Shown: piece after piece, positions 1-10,500 of the stretch
Position numbering within the stretch: position 1 is the stretch's first letter
Layout of the letters: the number at the start of each line of letters is the position of its first letter
Assembly (NCBI GenBank): GCA_038093975.1
Contig: JBBPTG010000101.1
Coordinates: forward strand, 1 to 64,000
DNA: 64,000 nucleotides
Source: Chalciporus piperatus
Taxonomy: Eukaryota > Basidiomycota > Agaricomycetes > Boletales > Boletaceae
Reading direction: 5' to 3'
Notes under the pieces: generated by a model
Seen by the model: the letters and a program-made list of their open reading frames with translations, nothing else
The model's database searches: none
Told to the model about the DNA's origin: nothing
Position numbers and translations under genes: made by a program

Positions 1-16
1 TTGAAAATAGACTCAC

Positions 17-127
17 AAGGCGCAATCGGATAACCTCGCAGGGGCTCGTGTAGCGCAAGATGTGATAGACAAGTTCATCTGGGAGAGTCTGGGGTGTGGG
101 ATGTTTCGCACAAGCCAAATCCTCCAT
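17..127 (-). CDS. F-box protein, first exon only (gene continues off left edge)
   Basis: The ATG is at 127-125 and the exon ends at 17, followed by a GTGAGT donor at 16-11. It encodes the start of an F-box domain (LPDELVYHIL...). It is identical to the first exon of the F-box gene at 38499 on the other arm. LCP5 copy A ends only ~110 bp upstream on the same strand, the same order as in the right arm. The remaining exons lie outside the window. F-box proteins usually recruit substrates to SCF ubiquitin ligases; the substrate here is unknown. Confidence 0.85.
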
Positions 128-236
128 TTCGTCGTGGCTGTCAAGCTCAGGTTGAGATTATCGGGTAGACTAAGAGATTGGCATGACATTTGACAGTGGA
201 TTACCCTCTTTCAATAGTAGTCTACGCTGGCTTGGA

Positions 237-1466
237 CTATTTGCTTCTAGCCTTTGCCGTCTTCCTGCTCAGTGCTCGTCTCTCCTTCTCAAATCGGCCC
301 CGTTTAGCTTGAGGAGCCTCAACCTCTTCACCATCCACACTACCCCGCCCCCTCGTCCTAGCACGAGACAACGCATCCGACTTCTTACCCCTGTTCCTAA
401 GTTCCTCGTATCCGTCACCGATAGCACTCGTCTTCGTCCTTCCAACAGAACGCAAAATGTCCTCGAACTCATCTTCCAAACCACGTCCACGACGTCTGGC
501 GTGACTGGACCCAGTCCCACCAAGCGCGAGGTCTGCTTCGTCCCGTTTCCGCCTCCGTGTGTCCTTCTTGTTCATCATCAACCGCGTAAAGTTTTCTTCT
601 TCGAATTCTGCCATCCGTTGGATCTCGCGTCCACGATCCGAAGTAAGCGCGGGAGTTCCACCGAGACCAGATGCAGACTCGACGTGAGGACGTGAGGGAT
701 CCTGGTAGATGAGAGACGAGAGCGTTTTGGGGATGGGTTGCCGTTTGGATCGTTTGTCGCCGGCGCTTTCTACGTAGGGCATAGGAGCTATCTTTGGGGC
801 TCTGTAAATACCATCGGGATTTTCTCCCTTTTCATTTTCGTTCGCGTCCTCGTCAGATCCGGCATCTGACCCTTGGTCATTGTTGAGCAGGTTTTGAGGG
901 TTGGGACGGAATGCGAGGAGATCTTGTGAATGGTGGTTTCCGTCAGTGGTGGTCCAGAGACGAGCGAATCAAGTCGACCTACCGTTAACGACGTCTTGAG
1001 AAGTATCTTCAGCGATCCGAACGAGTTTTTCGATCTGATATCTCATCCTGCTTTCAAGCACCTTTATTTTCTCGAGGGCGACACGGCCTTCTATCATCGA
1101 GTCTACCAGATCGCCAAGACCTGTCCCGCGTGCGTCGCGCTGGGCAGTGCTGAATTGTTGGGATGGTGGGGTTCGGTTTTCGAGAGTATCTCCGGCCGCC
1201 CGTCGTGCACCAACGAGTACGAGCGCTTGGAGATAAAACAGCATGAGGTGGTGTTTCAGCGACAAAAGTGATATGCCATCTCTGGTATCCATATCGTCTG
1301 TGGATGACTGCCTGGGTGTGATATGTCAATGTCAGGAGACACATAGTAGGACATCGATGTGTTCGCGTGCCTACTTTTCTTTAAGTGATTGGACGAGTTC
1401 TCTCGTCGAGGCCATGCTAGCGCTCATTTCGTCCAAGACGGTGACGATGCTTTGGAAATCGGTCAT
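237..1466 (-). CDS. LCP5: LCP5/neuroguidin-like U3 snoRNP protein, copy A
   Basis: Predicted exons are complement(237..922, 983..1311, 1375..1466), 368 aa, close to yeast Lcp5. The Sas10/Utp3-type helical N-terminal region covers roughly residues 10-135. The family signature FRPNPQNLL lies near residue 145, and IYRAPKIAPMPY precedes a basic Arg/Lys-rich tail. The family acts in the nucleolar SSU processome, in 18S rRNA maturation. The start differs from copy B (MTDFQ against MIDSQ), and four substitutions fall in exon 2. Exon 3 is identical in both copies. Both frames are intact, so neither copy is obviously a pseudogene. The next gene on this strand is the F-box gene. Confidence 0.85.
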
Positions 1467-2096
1467 CGTGTGCAGGTTTATCGGACAAGCAGTAGATGAC
1501 ATCCAAGTAGCCAACTACGCTACTACGACAAAACTTTGACTTGCGGAAGTATTTTTGTACTCCCACGCGGGATCTGAACGTAGCCTCGTCAGCATGACCA
1601 ACGACGAGCAACTCGAAGTAATGTAGAAAGATCAGTTAACGGTTTTCTAGGCCGCCGCTCTACGTGGAGCGTAGTGCATGGCATCAACTATTTCAGAGCC
1701 CAGTGCGCTTCATCTTGCAACGACAGCAATACGCGATTGCTGGTGTGAATAGAATGAACTACTCAAGTACTCACCGGCACCAGTCAGTTCGTGACTCGTC
1801 TCAGCTCCGTCCCACCTCCGTGGGTGGGGACAAAATCTTGCGAGTCACGATGAGTCTTTGATGGGGTCTTTTATATGGCCTCATGCCCCTCCTGATCACG
1901 CGCCGTGCTTCCTTTCTCACTCTCATGCCTGTATCGCTCCATTTGGTGATGTACCCTATTAATTAGTATCCTTCTTGTCCCTCTTCGAGTCAGTGCTAGT
2001 CAGCCTTCCAATATCGTCCTGTCAACGCGTGCACGCTCTTCCGGGCGCAAGCTCTTTTGCTTGCGACCCTTCTCCACCGGGTTCATCCCACCCACC

Positions 2097-3683
2097 ATGA
2101 ACAGACCGCTCCCCACTCCCCCAAAGCGGTTCGATCTCGTGGAGAGCTTCGATGCACTCGCACTCGCAGGCAAGAAATCCACAGAGAAAAAGCTTCCTGA
2201 TACACCCCTCGTCAGCAAACCTTTGAATCAAGACAGCAAGACCACCTTTGTCGGCGGTTTCAGTCCAGAGTTGTTTGCCGTGAATGCTGTACTCGATGCC
2301 CAACGTCGACCGCCGCCTCCTGTGCCACCACCACATCCCCCCGCACCAGCGGTGGCCCGAAATGGCAGAACGAGCGCGTCTCCACCACCGAAAGTGACCC
2401 TGGTGCCCCCTTCAATGCGTATACCACAGACGCCTCCAAAGCAATCTTTGACCATGAAATATGCCCTCAAGTTGTTCAGACCGAATACGACACCGGGCCT
2501 CGCTCTCGCCCCACCATTCGTCACCCTCCCTCCCCGACCACACTCAGATTCTATCCTGCCACACCCAGAGGCTCCATCGCCTCCTAAATCCGCCGTAGCT
2601 GGTCCATTTCGACCAGCGATAGACATTACCCCACCCAGACGTCGCGCTGCATCAGTCCCTCCTTCCCCAGCAACCTCATCTCCCGGAAAGAACGCAGCAC
2701 AGTGTAGTGGTATGACCAAAGCCGGAAAACAATGCTCCAGACAAGTCAAGCTCCCTGCAACACATTCCCATCTAGATCCCATACCCGTTTTATATTGCCA
2801 TCAACACAAGGAAGCGATGATCAGCGCCCAAATTGGTTTTTACGTCAGAAGAGCTGGAAATGCGGACAAGTTTGTTGAATTCAGTCGTATGCGACATCTG
2901 GATAGTTCAAGAAAGAGAACCGGTCGTCTGATTGTCGCTTTTTCACTTTCGCAGATTATATACCCAAATACCTGCAGATGGATACCCAATTGGCATTAAG
3001 AGTGGAGATGGAGAAAGCAACATCTCCGGCTGATGTTCCCGGATATATTTACACGTTTGAGATTCGAGGTAACGTGTTGTGCGACATGAAACGCGTCTCT
3101 CGATAACAAGGAGGTGCTCGCAGATCCAAAACGACCGGACGTGATTCAGCTCAAAGTTGGTCGGGCCGTCAACCTCACCAAGAGACTGGACCAATGGGAC
3201 AAGCAATGCGGATCAAAAGTACAAATACCCCGGGGGTGGTGGCCAGGCACCGCCGAGGGAGAAGACAACGGAACGGACGGCAGCTTACTCAAGGGGAACA
3301 TCAAAGCGGGTGAACCTGGTCCTTTCTGTCATCGCATTGAACGACTCGTCCATATCGAGCTGGCAGACTTGTCATCGAATACGCCTTATCTTGATCCAAC
3401 CTGGCCAGATAATACCTCGAATACCTCAAATGCATCGCCGAGTGTTTCACCCAAGAAGGCCACCACGAAGCAGACTATCATCAGGACTTGCCTCGATTGT
3501 GAGTGCTTCTCTTGCGATGGGGCTTCCGAAATCAATGTTCTATGTATAGGCGGCGTGGTGCATCGAGAGATCTTTGCTTTCCCGCGACCAGAGAAGGGGA
3601 AGTACAAGGGGAAGGAATGGGATCTGATCGTCAAGCCTGTGATAGAGAGATGGGGGAGGTTCGTCAAGGAATACTACACTTGA
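2097..3683 (+). CDS. T5orf172/DUF1766-type GIY-YIG domain protein with Pro-rich N-terminus
   Basis: Predicted exons are 2097..2883, 2955..3068, 3124..3498 and 3550..3683, 469 aa. Residues 1-200 are low-complexity and rich in Pro and Ser. A Cys/His cluster follows (CSGMTKAGKQCSRQ...YCHQH), which may bind zinc. Then comes the T5orf172-like core: PGYIYTFEIR, then LKVGRAVNLTKRLDQWDKQC, RGWWPG, and CHRIERLVHIELADL. The last intron restores the motif CLDCGVVHREIFAF, which supports the model. Such proteins are common in basidiomycetes and related to GIY-YIG nucleases, but a cellular role has not been settled as far as I know. The start is the first ATG in frame before PLPTPPKRFD. Confidence 0.8.
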
Positions 3684-3987
3684 GGAATGTATCTCCAAGG
3701 GAAGTGGACACCGGTGCATGAAGTATGGTTGCTCCAAGGGCCACGCAATTGGCAACCACTCGAGACTATATAATCTCAGAGATTGCGAATATCGTGAGTA
3801 CAACAAAATGCAGATGATGGAATGACGAGAGCGCTATACAAGTACTGTGACGAAAGACGCCTATGGACACGATGCATGTGGTGTGGGCATCGGTTCGATC
3901 AAAAGTCATCATCATCGAAGTCTCGCCTCCGTTGATACTGGTAAACGACGAGGATGGTTAGTGAGACGAGGCGCAGATGCCATTCGA
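3684..3987. other. Intergenic, convergent gene ends
   Basis: This lies between the ends of the GIY-YIG gene (+) and PDCD5 (-). I see no coding or RNA signature; it presumably holds both 3' UTRs. Confidence 0.5.
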
Positions 3988-4613
3988 TTAAATGCCCACC
4001 TTTATCGTCGTCGTCTTTGCGCTCGTCTTGGCCTGTGCTTCCTCCATCTATAATCATATGTGTCATCAGCGAAACCCAACATCAATCAGAAACGCGGACG
4101 AGATTGGAGGACGGGAACGGGGGGTAGCCCAGAAAGAAAAACATAACGCAAACTCACCTGCTCCAACAACTCTATGAGCTGCTCCTCGCTCACCTTCCCG
4201 CGCAACTGGCCAGACTGAGCCATCCGTGCGATGATACCCTCGATCTGTCGTGATCGTTCTGGACTGACGAGCGCGATGCGGGATACTGAACGTAATGTAT
4301 GCGTGTATGCGTGCGCGATCGTATCATATCCGAGTCAATTGTGCATCCACATCCCGTTATCGCGGTCGTGTGCACATTGGTTGGGGACAAAATCGATTGT
4401 TCGAAGAAACCGTCACGGTATCCATTGAAAAACGTGAGGGGATGGTCACTGAGGAAGGGTGGTAGAGGGTGACTTACGTCGCTCACGCGCAGCGGTGTCT
4501 AGTACGGTGGCCATCATATCTCTCCGCATTGATTCTTCTGCCTCTCTGCGTGCCTGTTCCTCTGCGTTGCCTTGGCCCGCTTGGGGCTGCAGGCCTTGGG
4601 GGAGACCTTCCAT
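3988..4613 (-). CDS. PDCD5-family DNA-binding/tubulin-cofactor-like protein
   Basis: Predicted exons are complement(3988..4047, 4158..4285, 4478..4613), 107 aa. The core reads RRDMMATVLDTAARERLSRI, then ALVSPERSRQIEG and MAQSGQLRGKVSEEQLIELLEQ split by short gaps, the hallmark of the PDCD5/TFAR19 family. The family is typically ~115-145 aa. The N-terminus is short here, so a small upstream exon may have been missed. Archaeal and eukaryotic relatives bind DNA or chaperonin-associated proteins; in yeast the family member is poorly characterised. It is convergent with the GIY-YIG gene and lies downstream of MSS116 on the same strand. Confidence 0.85.
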
Positions 4614-4881
4614 CGTCTTTGACTAGTGTGGATCACGGTAAGTGGTGTAGGATCTAACTTGAAATTAGCGAATAGGAAAGGCGATGTACTGGACGTGGCG
4701 CCAACCGCGACATCAAACTCGCAACTTGCCAACATGGTAAAGCAATAGAATAGATCTAGACAGATGTTTTCCGTGTAATTTACTCTAAAAAGGCTGACGA
4801 CAACTCTACATTACGATGCTCTAGGTACTTGGGAAAGGATATGCAAATTGAGTAGTGATGAAGATGCGCAAGTCAAATCCA

Positions 4882-7358
4882 CTAGAAACTGTGGTCGGAA
4901 TCATGATCTCTTCTTTTCCAGCGTTGACCATCACCTCGAGAGGACGACCGGCGGTCGCCAAAGTCGGCGCTTCGATCCTCGCGATTCTCGCGCCATCGCG
5001 ACGGTCGCCCCTCAGTGTCGTCGCGCCTCGGTCTGTCGAAAAATTCGTTTCCGCCTACCCGCCTTTGTGGTCTGTCACCTATGTCGGGCCTGTCACCTCT
5101 GTCGGGCCTGTCCCCTCTGTCGGGCCTGTCCCCAGTCCTCCCTCTTTGCTGCCACTTGTTCCCCGTCCCCCTTCGGTGATCCCTGCCCCACCTGTTACCT
5201 CGCTCACCACTGGCATCTTGCCCCCTTGGCTGCCAATTGGGGTCCGAGTCAGGTCGCTTCCTGTCCCCCCACCCAAATGAACGAGTGGTGTTGGCCCCTC
5301 TGACACCAGCCAAGCCAAGGGTTGCCGCAACCTTTGGAGGAATCCGCGGAGTCTCCTCATCCGACCATCCAAGTACGTCCCGAACATAAGAGTTCGCCTC
5401 TTCGATAAACTGGGGCCTCGACATACGAGTGGATTTGAGAAGCCCGCTATTGAAACCAAGCCACGCCGTATATCCTTGTTCTTGGACATCCCTGTCGAGC
5501 GGAGAAGGGGGTAACGTGGGGAGTTCAAGCTCGTGGTGAGGGCGGATCTGAAGCTCGCGCATCTCGCGCGTGCGAAGGAAGTTGGACTCATGAGGAGTGA
5601 CGATGATGACACCTTTTCCGGCCTTGCCAGCACGAGCGGTACGACCAAGGCGGTGGATATATTGGTCAGCATTTGAAGGAAGGCCAAGCTGCACGACAAG
5701 GGACACTCTGTCAAGGTACTCCGGTCAGCAACAAGCCCCATGGTAGTGCGACAGTCCACTCACCCAGGGAAATCCATACCACGGGCAGTGACATCAGACG
5801 TCACTAATATCGCACTTTTTGCCCTTTTGAATCTTTCAGCGACGTTCAACCGACCGCCTTGAGTCATTCGGCTCTGTATCGAGTAAATTGGTGGGAGTTT
5901 CCCTCCGCCCGCATTGTCGAGAAGTTTGGCAATAGCGGCAGTACCCCTTGCAGTTGTGCAGAAAACCATCGCTTTTGACTTGCTTCCATGTTCGGCGATG
6001 TCTTCTTGTAGAATCGCCATTGTAGCTTTCAAGGTGTCGCACATTGGAACAGTGACACAAGTCTGGGGTACTGGAGAAAAAGCTCAGGCAAGTTCAGAAA
6101 GTTGCATAACGCATGCTGTACCGTGCTCATGGGTGTTGATCTCATCGTCAGCCAGGGTAGAAACAAACTTGTGCTCAGGGGTAAGGTACCGCGCAGCTAT
6201 CTGTTCAAGGATATTGTTAGCAATGGATGGGTTATTGGGAGAAAGGCAGGACCTTCTTAACATCTTCACTGATTGTCGCGGAATAAAGCATGCATTGCCA
6301 GGGATTTGCGGCACGATCTGGGAGATACTCGAGTATCGAGTTCAAGGTATCTGTGAACCCAATGTCCAAGAGGCGATCTGCCTCGTCCAGCACGATAGTC
6401 TGGATAGACTTCAACTGTTCCGGCAAGCCAGTTGACTGCAACAAATCGAGCAGCCTTCCTGGGGTTGCGACAAGAATGTCGCAACGCTGTCTACGAAGCC
6501 TCGACTTTTGCGCATCCAAGCTTTACCAGATGTTGAGATTGACTGCCATATCTGCGTTCAGAAACAAGTGACATACCTGACACCACCAATCACGGATTGG
6601 ACACGGAAAGGATGATTCTTAACGAGCGTTTGAGCTTCTGCTTCGATCTGAAACCATGCGGATGAATAAACGGCGTGGAATGCAAGTGAGTGCATACCTG
6701 CATGGCTAACTCGCGGGTGGGGGATAGGACGAGGATTGAAACGTCAGAACCACGGGGTACAGGCTTTTTTGCCAGTTGCTCGATAGCGGGTAATAGGAAC
6801 GCGGTTGTTTTACCTGGAGTGGGCGTTCAAACAGATTTCCGGGGGAGTCACTATAATACATACCAGTCCCAGTCTTTGCCTGGACGAGGAGATCTTTGCC
6901 GGCAAGTCCAAGCTGATGGTCGGTAAGCGACAATATAATACCATGCAATAACAACAGGACATACCTCGAATGTTGCCTCTGTATGATAGAGTGAACGTTA
7001 AGACGTGTGATTAACCGCACAAACAAGAAATATGCCCACCTTGGACATCTGTCATAAAACTGGTGCACTGTTAGCAACGCGAGATGTGTGCGTGATGCAG
7101 CCGCGAATAAAATGATGCGTACTCGTGTCGAATGGCCCTCTTTGACTCGTTCGATAATGGCGCGTCCGCAAATCTGAGCGCAGAAAAGTGTGAGCGGGCG
7201 GCAGGTGCAGGCTCGTCTGCATGTATCGCTGGTGCAGCTGGTGCCAATCTTGGCTTGAGGAGGGCTGCAGCATCGGGTGCACGGACCAGCGCGGTCGTTC
7301 TGAATGACCTCGAGTTCGAATTGAGCGCGACGCGACGAACGAGCAGACGAGCGAACAT
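4882..7358 (-). CDS. MSS116: Mitochondrial DEAD-box RNA helicase, MSS116-like
   Basis: Ten exons are predicted: complement(4882..5707, 5764..6070, 6122..6200, 6253..6520, 6577..6647, 6698..6813, 6864..6912, 6965..6978, 7040..7059, 7123..7358), 661 aa. The N-terminus is Arg/Ala/Ser-rich with no acids, as in a mitochondrial presequence. The motifs are FMTDVQ, AKTGTGKT (motif I), PTRELAMQ, TPGR, VLDEADRLLDIGF (DEAD), SAT, TARGMDFPG and HRLGRTARAGKAG. The tail is rich in Arg, Gly and Asp with DRPDRG repeats, expected to bind RNA. Mss116 helps group I/II intron splicing and translation in mitochondria. Two exons are only 14 and 20 nt. It is head to head with NOT4. Confidence 0.9.
5071..5142. repeat. 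18-bp tandem repeat in the MSS116 tail
   Basis: There are about four units of an 18-bp repeat close to CCTGTCACCTCTGTCGGG; the last unit is degenerate. On the coding (minus) strand it encodes repeated G-D-R-P-D-R units of the RNA helicase tail. The length is a multiple of three, so copy changes keep the frame. Confidence 0.85.
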
Positions 7359-7581
7359 GACGGACTTAAATTAGGAAAAAATTACGCGCGAAAATTAGTT
7401 TTGGCTAAGTGATCCGCCACTAGAGACAAACAGGTATCAACAGGAGGTAGGCGTGGGAAGAAAAGGACGGTCAGGTTGGCCTCATTGTGTGTCGCGTTAA
7501 AGGTTTTGTCCTCGTCTCGCATCTTGCCAACGCATCTCTCCTCCTCCCCCTCATCATCAGCCACCCACTGCATACCCTACA
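7359..7581. promoter_or_regulatory. Divergent promoter region MSS116 / NOT4
   Basis: About 220 bp separate the start codons of MSS116 (-) and NOT4 (+), so both promoters must lie here or overlap the 5' UTRs. It contains a CT-rich stretch near 7540-7560 ahead of the NOT4 start. I saw no clear TATA box. Confidence 0.5.
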
Positions 7582-10500
7582 ATGTCATCGACAAGACTAC
7601 ACGGTCATCCCTCTCTTCCAGCCCCCGTCGTACACGCTGGCTTCTCTGCACATCAGTCAAAGTCTCATGTCTTGGCCGGAGTACAAGACGCGTACTGGAG
7701 CGACGACGACCCAGTACGTATCTCACACCGCATACAGATATCACCCATACCCACCTCGATGTCCCCCGATGTCCACAGGATGATGCCGAATGTCCCCTTT
7801 GTCTCGAGGAGATGGATATTTCAGACCTCAATTTCAAGCCATGTGTCTGCGGTTATCAGGCATGTCCAATCGCGTAACTCTTATGAAACCCGTATCATAG
7901 CTTCTTCCCCAGATCTGCCGTTTCTGCTGGCATCACATCAAGCAGAACCTCAACGGTCGCTGCCCAGCTTGTCGAAGAGAGTACACCGATGAAACAGTCC
8001 ACTTCAAACCAATCGCACAAGAAGAGTATGCTTCTCGTCTCCCGATCTCCTCTCTATCATCCACTCATCTCGCATTCACCCAGTCACAAGCGCTTGACAC
8101 AGCAGAAGAAGCAACGGGAGCGTGAACGCAAAGAGCTCGATGCGCTGGGTCGCCGCCACCTTGCTAACGTCCGTGTAGTACAGCGCAACGTTGTCTACGT
8201 AGTAGGCATCGGTCCTCGATTTGCTAAAGAGGAGGTAGGGAAACCTTGTCTCCATTCTCGCAGCATCTGACCTATTCGATTTAGCTCATTCCTACGTTGC
8301 GTTCAAACGACTACTTTGGTCAGTATGGCAAGATATCCAAGATCTTGCTTGTCAAGCGCACCCCATCAGGCGGTGGTACACCCGTCCTTGGACTGTACAT
8401 CACTTACCACCGCCGCGAGGATGCAGCTCGCTGTATCTCCACTGTCGACGGTGCCCCTTCCCCGAGTGGAGGTCGTGAGGTCATGCGTGCCAGTTATGGC
8501 ACGACAAAGTACTGCATGGCCTTCCTCCGCGGAGTTACTTGCTCGGACCACACCTGCATGAACCTACACGAATGGGGAGATGAGAAGGATTGTTTCACGA
8601 AGGAGGACCTCACTACCTTGTCAGCCCCATTCGCCATGCTTCCTACAAGTGATATTCACCCCCTTTCAGGAAGCATACAATCAAAGACACTGAAAGTTTC
8701 TCGCGTACAGCCAAGGATGGCGATGGTAAGATGATTTATAAAACGTGTGCATGGTCTCATTGGATTCGCAGGGGCTTTGCCTCGTGCCGCAGCATGGGGT
8801 AGTAAGACGTCGACACCTCAAATTCAGCCGGCCACTGCCGTTCCTACGCAGTCTTCCATTGTAGTCACTCAACGGCCTAGTAGGCGACCTGGCCAGCGTC
8901 AGCCTCGCAATGTCAGCACTGCTGTGGAAGCAAAGCCAACGACTCGCCCTCACCACGATCGTAAACCTGGGTCTATTGCGGGAAGTACGAAAACACCTTC
9001 GGTCACTTCCTCTTCGCGCCCTGGAACGCCAGCTGCTACAATGCTACCACAACGGCCGGCCACCCCTCAGGAAGTCAAGTCGTTACGTTCGAAAGAGTCA
9101 GGTGCCCCACAGCCGTCTATCTCTCCAGCTCCATCTCTAGCAGTCGATTCCGATGCTGGCTCGGGCTCCCAGGATGTATCTCCATCACCAGTTCGTCCCC
9201 GATCGACCGAATCTGCCCAGTCCTCGCCGTCCGTTCCTCCTGGCATACCTGCCGTACCTCTTGGATTTTCTGGACCTCCCGGCTTGCCCCCGCCTTCTCG
9301 CAAGATGGACCCTCTCACTCCCCCAGGAATTCAGCACGCACAGTCCACGTACCAGATGTCTACCGCTGCCCGGGCACTTTTGGATGATGTCAAATCTCGC
9401 CGTGAAAATGCACCTGCCGTCTCCAACGTCAACATTTTCCCGGATCTCGATCGTACCCTCAGGATGGTGTCAGGGGAAGATAGTGAATTCGGCGGGTTTA
9501 GCTTCAATTTAGACCCCACACTCGCGGGAGAAGATCTGAATGTGGATCTTGCGCTTCCAGACTTGGAGGCAGAGGCCAACACTCCTTTCGCAGGCGGGTT
9601 TATGGATGTCTTCCCCTCATTGCGCCCGGCACAGGCACAAGCACAAGTGCACCATCCGCGATCGTTCATGGCGCCTCCTGGGCTCTCCTACCCCAATCGG
9701 GCGACGTATGACCCGCTTTCGCTGCGTGGTACGCCTGTTGAACGCCAATCTTCGGGAGGATCTGGTTACATGGGAGCCTTCAATCCATTTGGGGAGGCCA
9801 GCGAGGATACCATCGCGCAAATTCAAGCAGGAATATCGTCGAGGAAGTCTCCTTTCCCTGATGAGGAGAGGAAGGTGTCGAGGTTTGGGTTTGCTAGGGG
9901 TCGACAAGAGTCCACCGCTGCGTCTTCTCCTGTCCATGCCGCATCACCTGTGAGCGCAAACGACAGTCATCACTCGTTCTTTGGAGAGACCACATCGTCC
10001 GCTCACCCTCAGTGGAACCTACCCACCCACCCTGAACATGGGTATGCGACGTCATCTTCCTCCTTGGTGCATCATTCCCCAGCCACGCAGCCCCCTCCAC
10101 AACAGCAACTTCAGCAGCATTCACGTTTCCAACCCTTCGACCATAACATTGTGAGCGAGGCACAGCTTCGCGAGTTTATCCAGTCTAGTCGCGAGCGAGC
10201 TAGCTCGATGCACAACGGCCCTCCTGGTAGGAGACTCCTCTTCGTATGAGATGCCGAATGGAGTGTTGACGATTCCTTTCTCTTCTGTAACTTTACTTTG
10301 TGCAATGTTAATTGTTTTCTCACCACGCTTCCTTTGGCGTTGATTTTCGTTTTTATTTTGCCCCCTAAGGTTTAGATCAGCAACAACGGTATCCGTATAC
10401 GCAGAACCAACCATTCAATGACCCAGCGATTATGTCCGCCCGATTCGCATCGCCAATACTCTCAACCGCTGTCCCCGCACACCCCAATGTAACCTACCCG

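Larger units (their letters stand above)
1..1902. repeat. Left arm of a ~1.9 kb inverted repeat
   Basis: This stretch is the reverse complement of 36735-38625. Base x pairs with 38626-x up to about position 1340. After a 3-bp and then an 8-bp length difference it pairs with 38637-x. The arm carries a full LCP5 gene and the first exon of an F-box gene. Homology is still perfect at base 1, so the arm continues beyond the left edge. The inner end is sharp: sequence diverges right after the GATCACGCG at 1894-1902. The first ~1.1 kb shows almost no differences from the other arm. The part around 1140-1500 carries most of them. Confidence 0.95.

Noticed and set aside
183..695. 170-codon plus-strand open frame inside the left arm, repeated in the right arm
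   Set aside because: It is antisense to LCP5 exon 3. Its identity in both arms only reflects the inverted repeat; the LCP5 frame has the family motifs and splice sites.
930..1271. 113-codon plus-strand frame, also present in the right arm
   Set aside because: It is antisense to LCP5 exon 2 and an intron, with no family motif of its own.
2228..2782. 184-codon Gly-rich minus-strand frame
   Set aside because: It is antisense to the Pro-rich N-terminus of the GIY-YIG gene; Gly-rich is simply the complement of Pro codons.
4848..5303. Two long plus-strand frames rich in Cys, Pro and Val repeats
   Set aside because: They are antisense to the MSS116 tail repeats; the helicase frame is strongly supported.
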